A stretch of 64,000 nt of DNA, from contig CM045991.1 of NCBI GenBank assembly GCA_025175895.1, positions 76,247,174-76,311,173 on the forward strand. Reading direction: 5' to 3'. Source of the DNA: Wurfbainia villosa. Taxonomy: Eukaryota; Streptophyta; Magnoliopsida; Zingiberales; Zingiberaceae. Both the position numbers and the translations under genes were made by a program. The notes under the pieces are model-generated. The model was not told the origin of the DNA. It did not search any database and saw only the letters and a program-made list of their open reading frames with translations. Positions 10,811 to 20,331 of the stretch are shown piece after piece (the stretch's first letter is position 1; each line of letters opens with the position of its first letter).

Positions 10811-12275
10811 TGTGTAGGGACCTTCATGACCACTAGAGGGGGTGAATAGTGGGTATGACGTAGATGGAGGAAATCTTTCGCGATCACATGCTTGCTACAA
10901 TTCGGTTAGTGCATAGCAAAATAATAATAAAAAGCAATAACAAAAGACAAACACACAATTACACAACGATAAAATGTGGTTCGGAACCGAATGATTCATA
11001 CTCCACGGATTGGGCTCTAAAAGCCCTAGCAATGCAAACATGCACCACTAATCACAAATACTCCTTCTCGGAACAATCTGGAGGTGGAGAAACCTCGTAC
11101 AAATGATTACAATAGTAATACAAAATACAACAAGCAAATACAAGTAAATACAACAAAAGAAATGAAAAGAAAACTTTACAATCGATCTTTTGGAAGCTTG
11201 CTTTTTTGGTTGGTTGAGTTGCACTTGGAGACCCTGAATTACACCAGCAATTTGCCCCAAAACTCCTCAAAGAACCATTACCAAATCCCTCCTCCACGAG
11301 CTCCATTTAAAGCTTCTTCTTGGGCTAGATTCCGCCTAGCAGTCGACTGATCGGGACCATCAGTTGACTGCCCCTGTAGCCATTGTCTCACAATGGCATG
11401 AAACACCTCGGATAAGTCTAACGAATACACCATCAGTCGACTGATCATACCCATCAGTCAACTGATGGCTCAATCACTCGAGTGTTTGGGCCGATCACTC
11501 GACTGGAGAGGCTTCTGTGCCCAAGATCCCGAGCATCACGATCGATCACCGATCGAGTCGATCGATCAACGATCATTGCCCACCTCTGATGCGATGGCAC
11601 TTCCCACTGTCAAACCCTAGTTGACTCCCACTAGTCGACTGAATCATGGTCCCAGTCGACTGATACAACTCAAACATGAGATTTTAACCCAAGTACGGTG
11701 CTCCCATACTTGCTAGACCACCCTTAGCCTAGACCTAAGCCTTCTAGCCACCTCCGTCAGCCTCGCGCCTATCGGATCCCTCCAAGTCATCCATGACTTG
11801 TTCATCCATATGCTAGCCTTCAGGTTCTTCCATCGGCTATTGTCATGCTAACGGTGTCTACACCACCAAGGCACATTGGACTTACGCTGCCAAAACTCCC
11901 TCTTGGACTTTATGCCGCCAACCATTGGACTTATGCTGCCTAGACTTCACCCTTGGACTTTACGCCGCCAATATTCCCCTTGGACTTTCCAAATTCCAAG
12001 CCTCAAGCTTGGACTTTCCCTTGCCAACCCATGTTGGACTTTCCATGCCAAGACCCATGCTTGGACTTTTCCTTGCCAAGACCCATGCTTGGACTTTACA
12101 TGCCAAGTGCTCAAGACTTAGACTTTCTCAATGTCAAGTGTCTCAAATGGAATTTCCATGCCAAGTACCCATGACTTGGACTTTACCATGACAATCACAT
12201 TGTCATATATTTTTGTCGAACATCAAAACATCACTCGAGTCCGGTCAATCATGACTTGGGCCGATTGCACCAACA
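10811..12275 (-). repeat. B 3' LTR
   Basis: About 1465 bases; the right end ...GCACCAACA abuts the polypurine tract, the left end is TGTGTAGGG or TGTAGGG (10811 or 10813). Similar to A LTR over its left 1 kb. Palindrome CAGTCGACTG at 11340, 11434 and 11653. The right third is a minisatellite (11870-12185). The TATA position seen in A is TTTAAA here. Confidence 0.78.
11870..12185. repeat. Minisatellite of TTGGACTTT...TGCCAA units
   Basis: About eleven copies of CTTGGACTT(T), each 16-30 bases apart and mostly followed by TGCC or TGCCAA. The clearest pair shares the unit GCCAAGACCCATGCTTGGAC around 12045-12095. Open frames on the plus strand here are a by-product of the repeat. Copied at about 56513-56825. 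Confidence 0.8.
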
Positions 12276-12650
12276 ATCTGCCCCTTTTTGATGTTTGACA
12301 AAAACACCCTTGAGTTAGGCCCCTAACTCAAATTCCCTTACCAATTATCCCAAATTAGTAATTTTTACCTTTCTCCCCCTTTTTTACTAACATCAAAAAG
12401 GTTCTCTCCAAGGAGGTCAATGTCTTATATCCCAATGAGATCTTACAATCTCCCCTTGGTCCAAAAACATCTAGGATGCCTATAGTCTTCCTAGTGATAA
12501 GTCTCATACCACTTGAGAGAGGCAATCCTACAAATTCTCCCAATTTCTAAATTGGGCATCTCAAATTCCCATTTCTCTCTCTCATGAGAAAGAACACATC
12601 CATCATCCCATGATGGATGACTCCCCTTAAAGGCTTGCTCCCCCTTGACC
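12276..12650 (-). other. B polypurine tract cluster
   Basis: Next to the LTR the minus strand reads CATCAAAAAGGGGCAGAT. Further plus-strand C-rich runs lie at about 12374 (CTCCCCCTTTTTT), 12451 (TCTCCCCTTGG), 12620 (ACTCCCCTTA) and 12639 (GCTCCCCCTTGACC). One is the primer for plus-strand synthesis; the extra copies match the multiple-tract habit of Sireviruses. Confidence 0.6.
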
Positions 12651-14102
12651 ATTGCACCAACAATGTCTTTGGGAAATCCCTAAGCCAATGGGAACTCCAA
12701 ACCATCAAAAATAAGGTTAAAAGTTCAACATTAAACTTTACCACACCTTAAATTTGATACATCACCCTAACAACTCTCCTAATCCATATCCAATGGATTT
12801 TCACCCTTTATAATGCTTCCTAAAGCATATCCTTGGGTTAGGAGTAGTTAGGGAACCCTAACATAGCTGAAATTGGGATAAACAAATCTTGTTTTCCCAA
12901 AATCAACATTGGCAGTCGACTTTATCAGGAAATAGTCGACTGCCAACAAGGGCAGTCGACTGATATATGCGAAATACAGATTTCAAACTTCAGATTCAAA
13001 TTTCAAAAATACATAAGTAATTATACATAATTTGAAAAATAGTGAAACTTCATACGTATAATACTTATGACAAATACAATGGGTGAAAAATGTTATAAAA
13101 ATATTTTACCTATAAAATAATGAAATTGACACAAAGTTCAAAAGTGAAGAAAAACTTCAATGTTTTAGCTCACTTTGTATCAACTTTATCAATAGTGATT
13201 GCTATCAAAAGATAGACTTCACCAAGGTTTTTCAAAATGATTTTAAAATGTTTTTGAAAACCTATATTGGATCTTGTTCCTTGGGCTCAATGTACATGAC
13301 TTGCACATTAGCTTTTCCCATGATCCATAACATGATTTTAAATGAGTTTGAGTTCATCTAGATGCAAAAATTATCCACCTTGAACTTAACTCATATCCTA
13401 TCATCTCACACGTATCTAGGGTATATAAATACACATACATGTCAATTTAGATGTGAGATGTGGGTTTTGGTTTATCTTAAACTAAGGCCTCATGCATTTT
13501 CTAAGGCAACACTACTTGATTCCCTTATAAATTGGACTTCAAGTTGTGCTATTATCCTTAACTCAATTTTTATTAATGCATGAATGATTATGACATTAAT
13601 GATTGTATAAATAAACACATGCTCATAATTATAATATCATGACATAAGATGGAATCTACGCATACATGACATTTAACCTTAATCCTACATATGATCATGA
13701 CATATTAAATGATTAAAAGTAGATATGATGTCATGGCATATTATATGACAAACAAAGCATGACAAGTAAAATGTATAGGTATAATAATACCTAAATTTTA
13801 ATATTAATTTCCATTTGTTATTATTAAGTCTCAATTTGCCATATTGTCATTTATTCCCCAAGTGTGCCAAAAATCCAAAATGACACACTATGACTTCTAA
13901 ACCTAAGTTATGCCAATTTGATTGATTTATCAAATTTCTTAAATAATATTGAAACATCCTAAGTTGTGCCAAGGTATCCATAACCTTGAAAATAACCTAA
14001 AGTGCCACCTTTACTATGGTTAGGTTGACTACTCATCCATTCAAGGTTGGCACACCTAAACTCATTTAGCATTAATTGATCACGCTCCTAGGAACCCAAA
14101 AC
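12651..14102. other. B interior, non-coding
   Basis: A+T-rich DNA with no supported reading frame. It holds one exact CAGTCGACTG (12953) and two related copies (about 12913 and 12934) outside the LTR. Equivalent to 18608-19570 in C, where pol would stand in an autonomous relative. Confidence 0.6.
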
Positions 14103-15644
14103 CTATTTGAGCTCCTTGGGTTTACTAGGTATTCCATAGGATAACTTCCTAGATACCCTCCTAATGACCCTCCTAGGCTTGGTAGCCTTTGTCATTTGGG
14201 TCTTGCCTAGGTTAACTCTAGGGGTGACTCCCCTTGTAACCTTCTTAGTGGCCTCCCTAGGTTTCCTTGAAACCCTAGCCACTAAGCACATACCTTGGTT
14301 ACCCTTAGGGATGACTTCCCTAGTAACCTTGGTTTTTCTAGACCTAGGTTGTGTTCTATAATCGAATGCAACACTATGGTAGGTATCCTTAAGCTTAAGT
14401 TTGTGACCCAAACCTTTCTTGCCCTTGAGTGAACCTTGCTTCCTAAAAACTAGACCTTGACTCTTAGACCTAGATTTTTGATCATTTGCCCTTATAATTG
14501 AATTTTGCATCTTTGCAAGAGTCCTCTCCAATTTCTCAAGCCTTGACCTCAAGGCTTGGTTTTCTAGCTCTAATTGTCCAATTTTTTATTTTTCATCTAT
14601 TCTTTGGACATTGTTTTTCCTAAGCATATGACTAGTATATTTAGGGTTAAACCCTAGGTGGTCCTCAATTTTCTTAATGCTTGCCCTAGGTAAGATTTTT
14701 CTAGGGACATTAGTCCCAAATTTCTCCTTAGTTCCAAAGTGAACATTCTTAGCTCCTAGGCAATAAAATCTATTTTTACTAACATTCTTTTCATTAGTAA
14801 TAGCAAGTGAATTAAAATTCCTAGCATGCTTTTTGACATTTAAACTAGAAGGTGCATTACTAAAATGTACCTTAGGGTTTGCCTTAGAGGCTCCCCCTAC
14901 ATGTGATGCTCCTTCCTTTCTCCTAGGGCATTGTTTCCTATAGTGTTCCGATTGTCGGCATTTGAAGCACACCACGTGCTCCTTGCTCTTCTTGGTGGGG
15001 ACACCGGCATCCTTGACTTTTTCGTTGACTTTTGGTGCCGGAGGAGCTTTCTTTACTCTTTTCGGGCACTTACTCTTGTAGTGCCCGGATTCCCTACACT
15101 CAAAGCATATTATATGGATTTTAATTTTAATTGACATGCTCGAGTTACCTAAGTCCGTGGTGGAAGCCTCTTGAGCTTGTTCATCTTCTCGACCGGAAGT
15201 GGATGCTTCCACTTGATCATGCTCCGGAGTGGAAATTCTCTCCTCCCCCTCAATCCTAGAGGTGGAGGCTTCTTCTACTTCTTCCACCTCCTCTTCCACC
15301 GATCCGGAAGTTGACTCCTCTTCAACTTCTGACTCCTCACTTTCTTGTGAGGAAGAACTTTCTTCTTCTTTGAGCTCTCTCTCGACTTGAGCCATGGATG
15401 GTTCTTCATGGAGCTTAGCTAATTCACTCAAAAATTCCTTTGCATCCTTGTATTCACCTAACTTGGACACAACATTGTTAGGTATTAATTCAACCAAAAA
15501 TTTTATTACCTTTTGATTTCTCTTAAACTCTTGAAGTTGTTCCTCGATCCATTTCTTTATCTTTAGGAATCCTCCTTTTGACCCTCTTGGAAAATCAAAC
15601 CCATCCATCAAGGTGGACCAATCTTCGAAGTCCTTCATCATAAT
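14103..15644 (-). pseudogene. B gag with two zinc knuckles, 5' end cut by C
   Basis: Starts inside the conserved block DFEDWSTLMDGFDFPRG, because C inserted at 15644/15645. Then come the gag core ending in ELAKLHEEPS, a long Glu/Ser-rich region (about 15130-15390 on DNA), and two CCHC knuckles, ICFECRESGHYKSKC and VCFKCRQSEHYRKQC. After these follow a Lys-rich stretch, an in-frame TAA at about 14586 and a coiled-coil-like ELENQALRSRLEKLERTL segment. The end differs from copy B': two one-base losses in B (near 14143 and 14155) change the tail, while B' ends in FWVPRSVIN, like the end of the C gag. No protease motif follows. Confidence 0.8.
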
Positions 15645-16831
15645 TGTTAGGGCAATCAACCCATGTGATATAGTTTTGATGTGTGTGGAAAAGGGTTTAA
15701 GTTAGGTTGTTATTGTTTTGATATGTGCGTTGGAGTCTTGCAGGACTTAGTAATTCGCACATGGAGCTTTGGCAAGTTTCACCAACTCACAACCTCGTGC
15801 TTGAGTTGGCGAAGGAGCATTGCGAAGCTGTGTGCTTAATGAATCCGAGGGACCGCCGGACGAGATAACTTGAAGCGAAGCCAAGGAAGCAGACTTCGAG
15901 GGAAAGAGATGCGAAGGAGCATTGCAGAGTCGTGCGCTTGGTGCTGTCGAGGGGCGTGGCCGCAAACGAAGAGAGCTTCGGCAAGGGACTTCAAGTGAGA
16001 TGAGAGAATGAGTGAAATGTAAGTAGCTCATTAAGTGAACTTGGTCAAATGGCTAAGTGTCGGAGGCTCGACTGCAAGGGTTGAGGTTTACTTGACCATC
16101 AGATGCTCAAACAGATGTTAAGTTTGAGGTTTACCCGACATCAGTCGACTATCATGTCATGGCAGTTGATTGCTCCAAGTTGACTATGACTCAACTAGTC
16201 TACGAGTCTGGATTATGTGCCATCAGTCGACTGGTCACGAGGGTTTTAGAAACAGAATGGTGATCAGTCGAGTGCTCGCCAAACTGATCGATCAGCGTTT
16301 CCATCACCGACCGATGGGAAGATCGATCGTGATGTGGGAGTCTTTGGATGAAATCCAACGTGAAAGAAGCCGTTATTGGGAACGGATCGTGTAGTGCCCA
16401 ACGGGAAGAAAACAACCTTCTCTATAAATAGAGAAGGTGTGGGCTTGTGGATGGCTAATGCTTATGCTCTAAGTGATCATCCAAGTGCTCCACAAGTTTC
16501 CAAATCTTTCTCTTGATCTTATTTCAAATCTATTGTAAGAAAGAGTGTTGTGTTGTAAGAAGGTTTACCTCTACCTTGCTTTGGCTAAAGGGAGAGACCG
16601 ATATTGGATTGGTTTCGGAGTGATTCACTGGAGATGAATCGGACCGTGGATTAGCGACGAGGCCGTGAACCACGTTATATCTTTTGTTAGCATTGATTTT
16701 ACTTTGTGTTGTCTTAATTGCTTGTTTAGTTTTGTTTTTGTTGCGCTAATATTGTTTGTAGACAAGCAATTCCATCGTACGATGAAAGAGGGCTATTCAC
16801 CCCCCTCTAGCCGGCCACCTACATTCCAACA
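15645..16831 (+). repeat. C 5' LTR
   Basis: TGTTAGGGCAATC...CATTCCAACA, 1187 bases, fixed by the primer site two bases after it. Contains one exact CAGTCGACTG (16224), degraded copies such as that near 16163 (GTCGAC read as GTTGAT compared with C'), many GATCG stretches, and a TATA box inside an inverted repeat (16417-16438). It ends with the CTATTCACCCCCCTCTAGCCGG type of sequence shared, reversed, with A and B. Confidence 0.9.
16417..16438 (+). promoter_or_regulatory. TATA box inside a perfect inverted repeat (C LTR promoter)
   Basis: Arms CCTTCTCTAT and ATAGAGAAGG are exact reverse complements around a 2-base centre, so TATAAATA (16423-16430) is in the middle of a 22-base palindrome. It is about 400 bases before the LTR end and identical in C' (61091-61112). 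Confidence 0.75.
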
Positions 16832-16833
16832 AG

Positions 16834-16846
16834 TGGTATCAGAGCC
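16834..16846 (+). other. C primer binding site
   Basis: TGGTATCAGAGCC, complementary to initiator-Met tRNA 3' end, two bases after the LTR. Confidence 0.92.
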
Positions 16847-16894
16847 AAGGTAGCTTGTCGAGGACTAACCGCCGCAACAAGCACTACATCAAGG

Positions 16895-18607
16895 ATGGCT
16901 GACTCTAACATTCACCCACCGATGTTTGAAGGAGAATTCTCTTGGTGGAAGAAGAGAATGGAGGTATTCTTCGAAACCGACTTTAAAATTTTATTGATAA
17001 TGGAAAATGGTTTTGAGATACCTAGGGATGAAGATGGGGAGCAAATAGAGAAGACAAGATGGACAAAGAGACAAAGAGAGGAGTATTTGGCAAATTCAAA
17101 GGCCAAGCATCACTTGTACAACGTACTCCCCCAACAAGAGATCAACCGGATTGGAGAGTGTGCAAGTGAAAAAAAGATGTGGGAGAAGCTAGTAGAGCTT
17201 CATGAAGGTACCTCGAGGCCAAGCTTGCAAGGAGAGACCTCCTTCACTCCCAACTAACAAATATCATACTTGAAAAGGGAGAAAAGCTAACCTCATTACA
17301 CTCTCATTTTAAAGAAATTTTAATTGGACTAATGAGTGTAGGAGAAAAACTTTCGAACCGGGATATACTTATGAAAGCGATCAACGCCTTTCCCCGGTCA
17401 TCAAAATGGAGCTCAATGGTGGACTCCTTTTACATTTCGAAGAATCTAGAAGTGAGCACCCTAGAAGAGTTCTTCTCAACCATGGAGTTGCATGAGACAA
17501 GGCTTGAGGGAGTAATTGAAGAATCAAGCATCAAACCATCAAGAGGAGTAGCCTTAGTAGCCAACAAGGGGAAGAAGAAGAAGATAGAGACTTCCTCCTC
17601 CTCCGATGAAGCATCATCCTCATCGTCCATGAATATCAATGAAGATGCTTATATGGTAAGGAAGGTAAGGCGTGCCTTAAGAAATTTAAAATTTAATAAA
17701 TCTTATGATAGGAGAAGGCACAAGAGGAAGATCATTTGCTATAATTGCCAACAAGAGGGACATATAAGAGATGAGTGTCCCCTCTTGAACAAGAGCAAAG
17801 AAGAGAGGAAGAAGAAAGAAGAAAAGAAGAAGGGGAGTAAGAGAAAGGAAGAAGAGAAGACGACTAAAGAAAAGGGGAAGGCCAAAACACTCAAAGCAAG
17901 GACATGGGATGATCCTTCTTCTTCATCATCGGAAGAAGAACATGTCTACTCAAACCTTGCCCTAATGACATTTGATGATCTAGGCTCCACCTCCTCCTCC
18001 GAAAAAGAAGTAAGCTCAAGTGAGGAGAGCTCTAGTGAAGGGGGAGGCTCATCATCATCCTCATCATCCGAAGAAGAAGACATGGAAACTATGGTAAAAC
18101 ATCTTCCCACTCAAGAAATAGTTGCCATGATTTCTAGCTTAACTAGGGATTTATTTAGGGCAAAAAAGAAAAATAAGAGCATGCTAGATCAAATTAAAGC
18201 CCTAGAAGAAAAATTAGAACAAGCATGCTTAAATATTAATGATAATATTTCTTCTCATTTTGAAAATGCATCCTCACATGATAACTATATGCCTTTTGAT
18301 GTTAATGATGCATGTATTAAAGAAAATAAGGCTTTAAGGGAAAAAGTAGACCATGACTAAAGCCCTAGAAAAATTCACAATAGGCTCAAATACTTTGAAC
18401 ATGATCATAGGGAGTCAAAGGGCAAGCTTCAATAGGAAAGGCCTAGGTTATAAGGGAAAGACAAATGAAAAGGCCTATAAATGTTTGATTGCTAGGGGTC
18501 AAGCCAAGAACAAGATAATAGCTAGAAAATGGATCCCTAAAGAATATTTAGTGAACCCTATAGGAAAGAACTTGTATTGGGTTTATAGATCCATCCTTAA
18601 GGGTTAG
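16895..18607 (+). pseudogene. C gag (frameshifted twice)
   Basis: Starts at ATG 16895 with MADSNIHPPMFEGEFSWWKK, the N-terminal copia-type gag block. The first frame stops at 17257. The homologous frame is picked up near 17219 (one base missing after GGTACCTCG) and runs on through EKLSNRDILMKAINAFP, a Ser/Glu cluster and one CCHC knuckle CYNCQQEGHIRDEC at about 17740-17780. A Lys/Glu tract, two more Ser/Glu clusters and a coiled-coil-like segment around DQIKALEEKLEQ follow. Loss of TT at about 18354, relative to C', ends the frame at 18360; the tail to 18607 ends LYWVYRSILKG. Role: particle shell and RNA packaging by homology. Confidence 0.85.
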
Positions 18608-19570
18608 GAAAACCCTAGGATAGTCAACCATAAGGGTTTTACAAATATCACATTATTTGGTTGACTTAGGATGGTGTGGACTTAATTTTTGAAATAGTGT
18701 TGGGTGATGATAATGCACCCATAAATAGATAAAATCATGCTTTGGGTGATACTTGACTTATTATCATAATTTTATACCAAATGCATGATTACAAATTGAT
18801 TGATACATTTGTTTCATGATCATAATGTGAAATCAATGCATATATGCCTTTATGATCATGTGGTATGTTAGTGAGATACTTAGCCTTGTGTAGAATTGCA
18901 TGAATTTGAAGGTTAAGTATATAAATACCTTTAGGAACATCTCACAATCACCATAAGGATAACCATGATTGAAAACTTAGCATGGGTGAGATGTTAGGAT
19001 GATACAAATGGTCCACTAATGCTCATGGCATTTAGATTGGTCATTAAGTGTATCAATAGAGCAATAATAGACCAATCATGGGGAAAGCATATGTTTAATT
19101 CATAGACATATTGCTCAAAGATCATGGTTGGATATTTCAAATGATTTTAAAACCATTTTATGTTTTTCAAACAGTGAGTTAATGTTTTCAAAAGTTACAA
19201 GGCAAAACTAGTTTTAAAAGTGGATACAAAGTTTAGATATTTTTGTAACTTTTGAGTTTTTGCCAAACTTTCAAAAATAAAATGATTTTTCATGAAAAAT
19301 AATTTTTCACTGATAAAGGAACTCTCAAGAAATATGTATTTCAAATTTCATGAATTTTCTATTTTCCTAGAATTTTTAATGCATTTCTGAAATTGGATTT
19401 CGAAAATCAGAAAACCTGAAATTTGCGTGCTGATCGGGTAGTCCAACGATTGGTGATGTATTGTCTAACACGAACCTAATTTTATCAGGTCTTGTTTGAT
19501 TTTTGGGTATTTTTCGTCCTTAGAGATGATGCCATGTGTGTATAACATTTAGAAAATATTTTTGATGGTG
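18608..19570 (+). other. C interior downstream of gag, non-coding
   Basis: About 1 kb of A+T-rich sequence without a supported gene. No protease, integrase or RT remnant seen in either strand, although this is where pol would be in an autonomous relative. Confidence 0.65.
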
Positions 19571-19763
19571 TCAAAGGGGGAGAATCGATAGGTTTAAGTT
19601 AATCATGCTAAAAGGGGAAATTTAGCAAGTCTTAAGGGGGAGTTGCATGTTTAAGGGGGAGTTTTGATGCTCATATTATTTACATGCTTTCCTTGCTTAT
19701 GTTGTTATTGTTATATTGTTTACCTAACTTAAACGGATTGCCACACATCAAAAAGGGGAAGAT
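19571..19763 (+). other. C multiple polypurine tracts
   Basis: Five G-rich purine runs in under 200 bases: CAAAGGGGGAGAA (about 19573), AAAAGGGGAAA (about 19609), TTAAGGGGGAG (about 19632), TTAAGGGGGAG (about 19651) and AAAAAGGGGAAGA, which abuts the 3' LTR. The last is the probable primer. Confidence 0.8.
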
Positions 19764-20331
19764 TTTTAGGGCAATCAACCCATGTGATATGGTTTTGATG
19801 TATGAGGCAAAGGGTTTAAGTTAGGTTGTTATTGTTTTGATATGTGCGTTGGAGTCTTGCAGGACTTAGTAATTCGCACATGGAGCTTTGGCAAGTTTCA
19901 CCAACTCACAACCTTGTGCTTGAGTCGCCGAAAGAGCATTGCGAAGCCTTGCGCTTGATGCATCCGAGGGACTGCGAGACGAGATGACTTGAAGCAAAGC
20001 CAAGGAAGCAAACTTTGAGGGCAAGAGACGCGAAGGAGCATTGCAGAGTCGTGCGCTTGGTGCTGTCGAGGGACGTGGCCGCGAACGAAGAGAGCTTCGG
20101 CGAGGAACTTCGAGTGAGATGAGAGAATGAGTGAAATGTAAGTAGCTCATTAGGTGAACTTGGCCGAATGGCTAAGTGTCGGAGGTTTAACCGCAACGGT
20201 TGAGGTTTACCCGACCGTCGGATGCTCAAACGGATGTTAAGTTAGAGGTTTTCCCGGCATCAGTCGACTGTGACTCGACTGGTATATGAGTCTAGATTAT
20301 GTACCATCAGTCGACTGCCATGAGGTGGCAG
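19764..20331 (+). repeat. C 3' LTR, truncated
   Basis: Matches the first 570 or so bases of the 5' LTR. The terminal TG reads TT. Exact CAGTCGACTG at 20261 and 20308. It is cut by the LTR of D at 20331/20332, before the TATA region. Confidence 0.85.

Larger units (their letters stand above)
10811..15644 (-). mobile_element. B: gag-only LTR element (3' LTR plus interior)
   Basis: Minus strand: gag (14103-15644, 5' end cut by C), about 1.4 kb of non-coding DNA, a cluster of polypurine tracts (12276-12650), 3' LTR (10811-12275). No protease, integrase or RT motif could be found in its 3.4 kb interior. It therefore resembles terminal-repeat elements that keep only gag and must borrow pol. Its 5' LTR is missing because C inserted in gag and the far side was lost. 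Confidence 0.78.
15645..20331 (+). mobile_element. C: gag-only LTR element, 3' LTR cut by D
   Basis: Plus strand: 5' LTR (15645-16831), primer site, gag (16895-18607), about 1 kb of non-coding DNA, several polypurine tracts, 3' LTR (19764-20331, interrupted by D). The 2.9 kb interior has gag as its only gene; DTG, HHCC, DDE and YVDD motifs were looked for and not found. It inserted in the gag of B (flank ATAAT before the LTR); the far flank is lost with the 3' LTR end. The 5' part is present again as C' at 60288-64000. Confidence 0.85.

Noticed and set aside
11876..12191. Three overlapping plus-strand frames rich in LDF/WTF repeats
   Set aside because: Direct product of the minisatellite in the B LTR, open in three frames at once, so not coding evidence.
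12953..12962. CAGTCGACTG repeats as a CRISPR-like array
   Set aside because: Irregular spacing, palindromes of only 10 bases, plant LTR context.
14931..15134. Plus-strand frame opposite the B zinc knuckles
   Set aside because: Shadow of the minus-strand gag, which has clear CCHC motifs.
9321..20331. Possible Ty3/gypsy assignment of A, B and C
   Set aside because: Gag blocks, the initiator-Met primer site and polypurine clusters fit copia (Sirevirus-like) better; without pol the assignment stays provisional.
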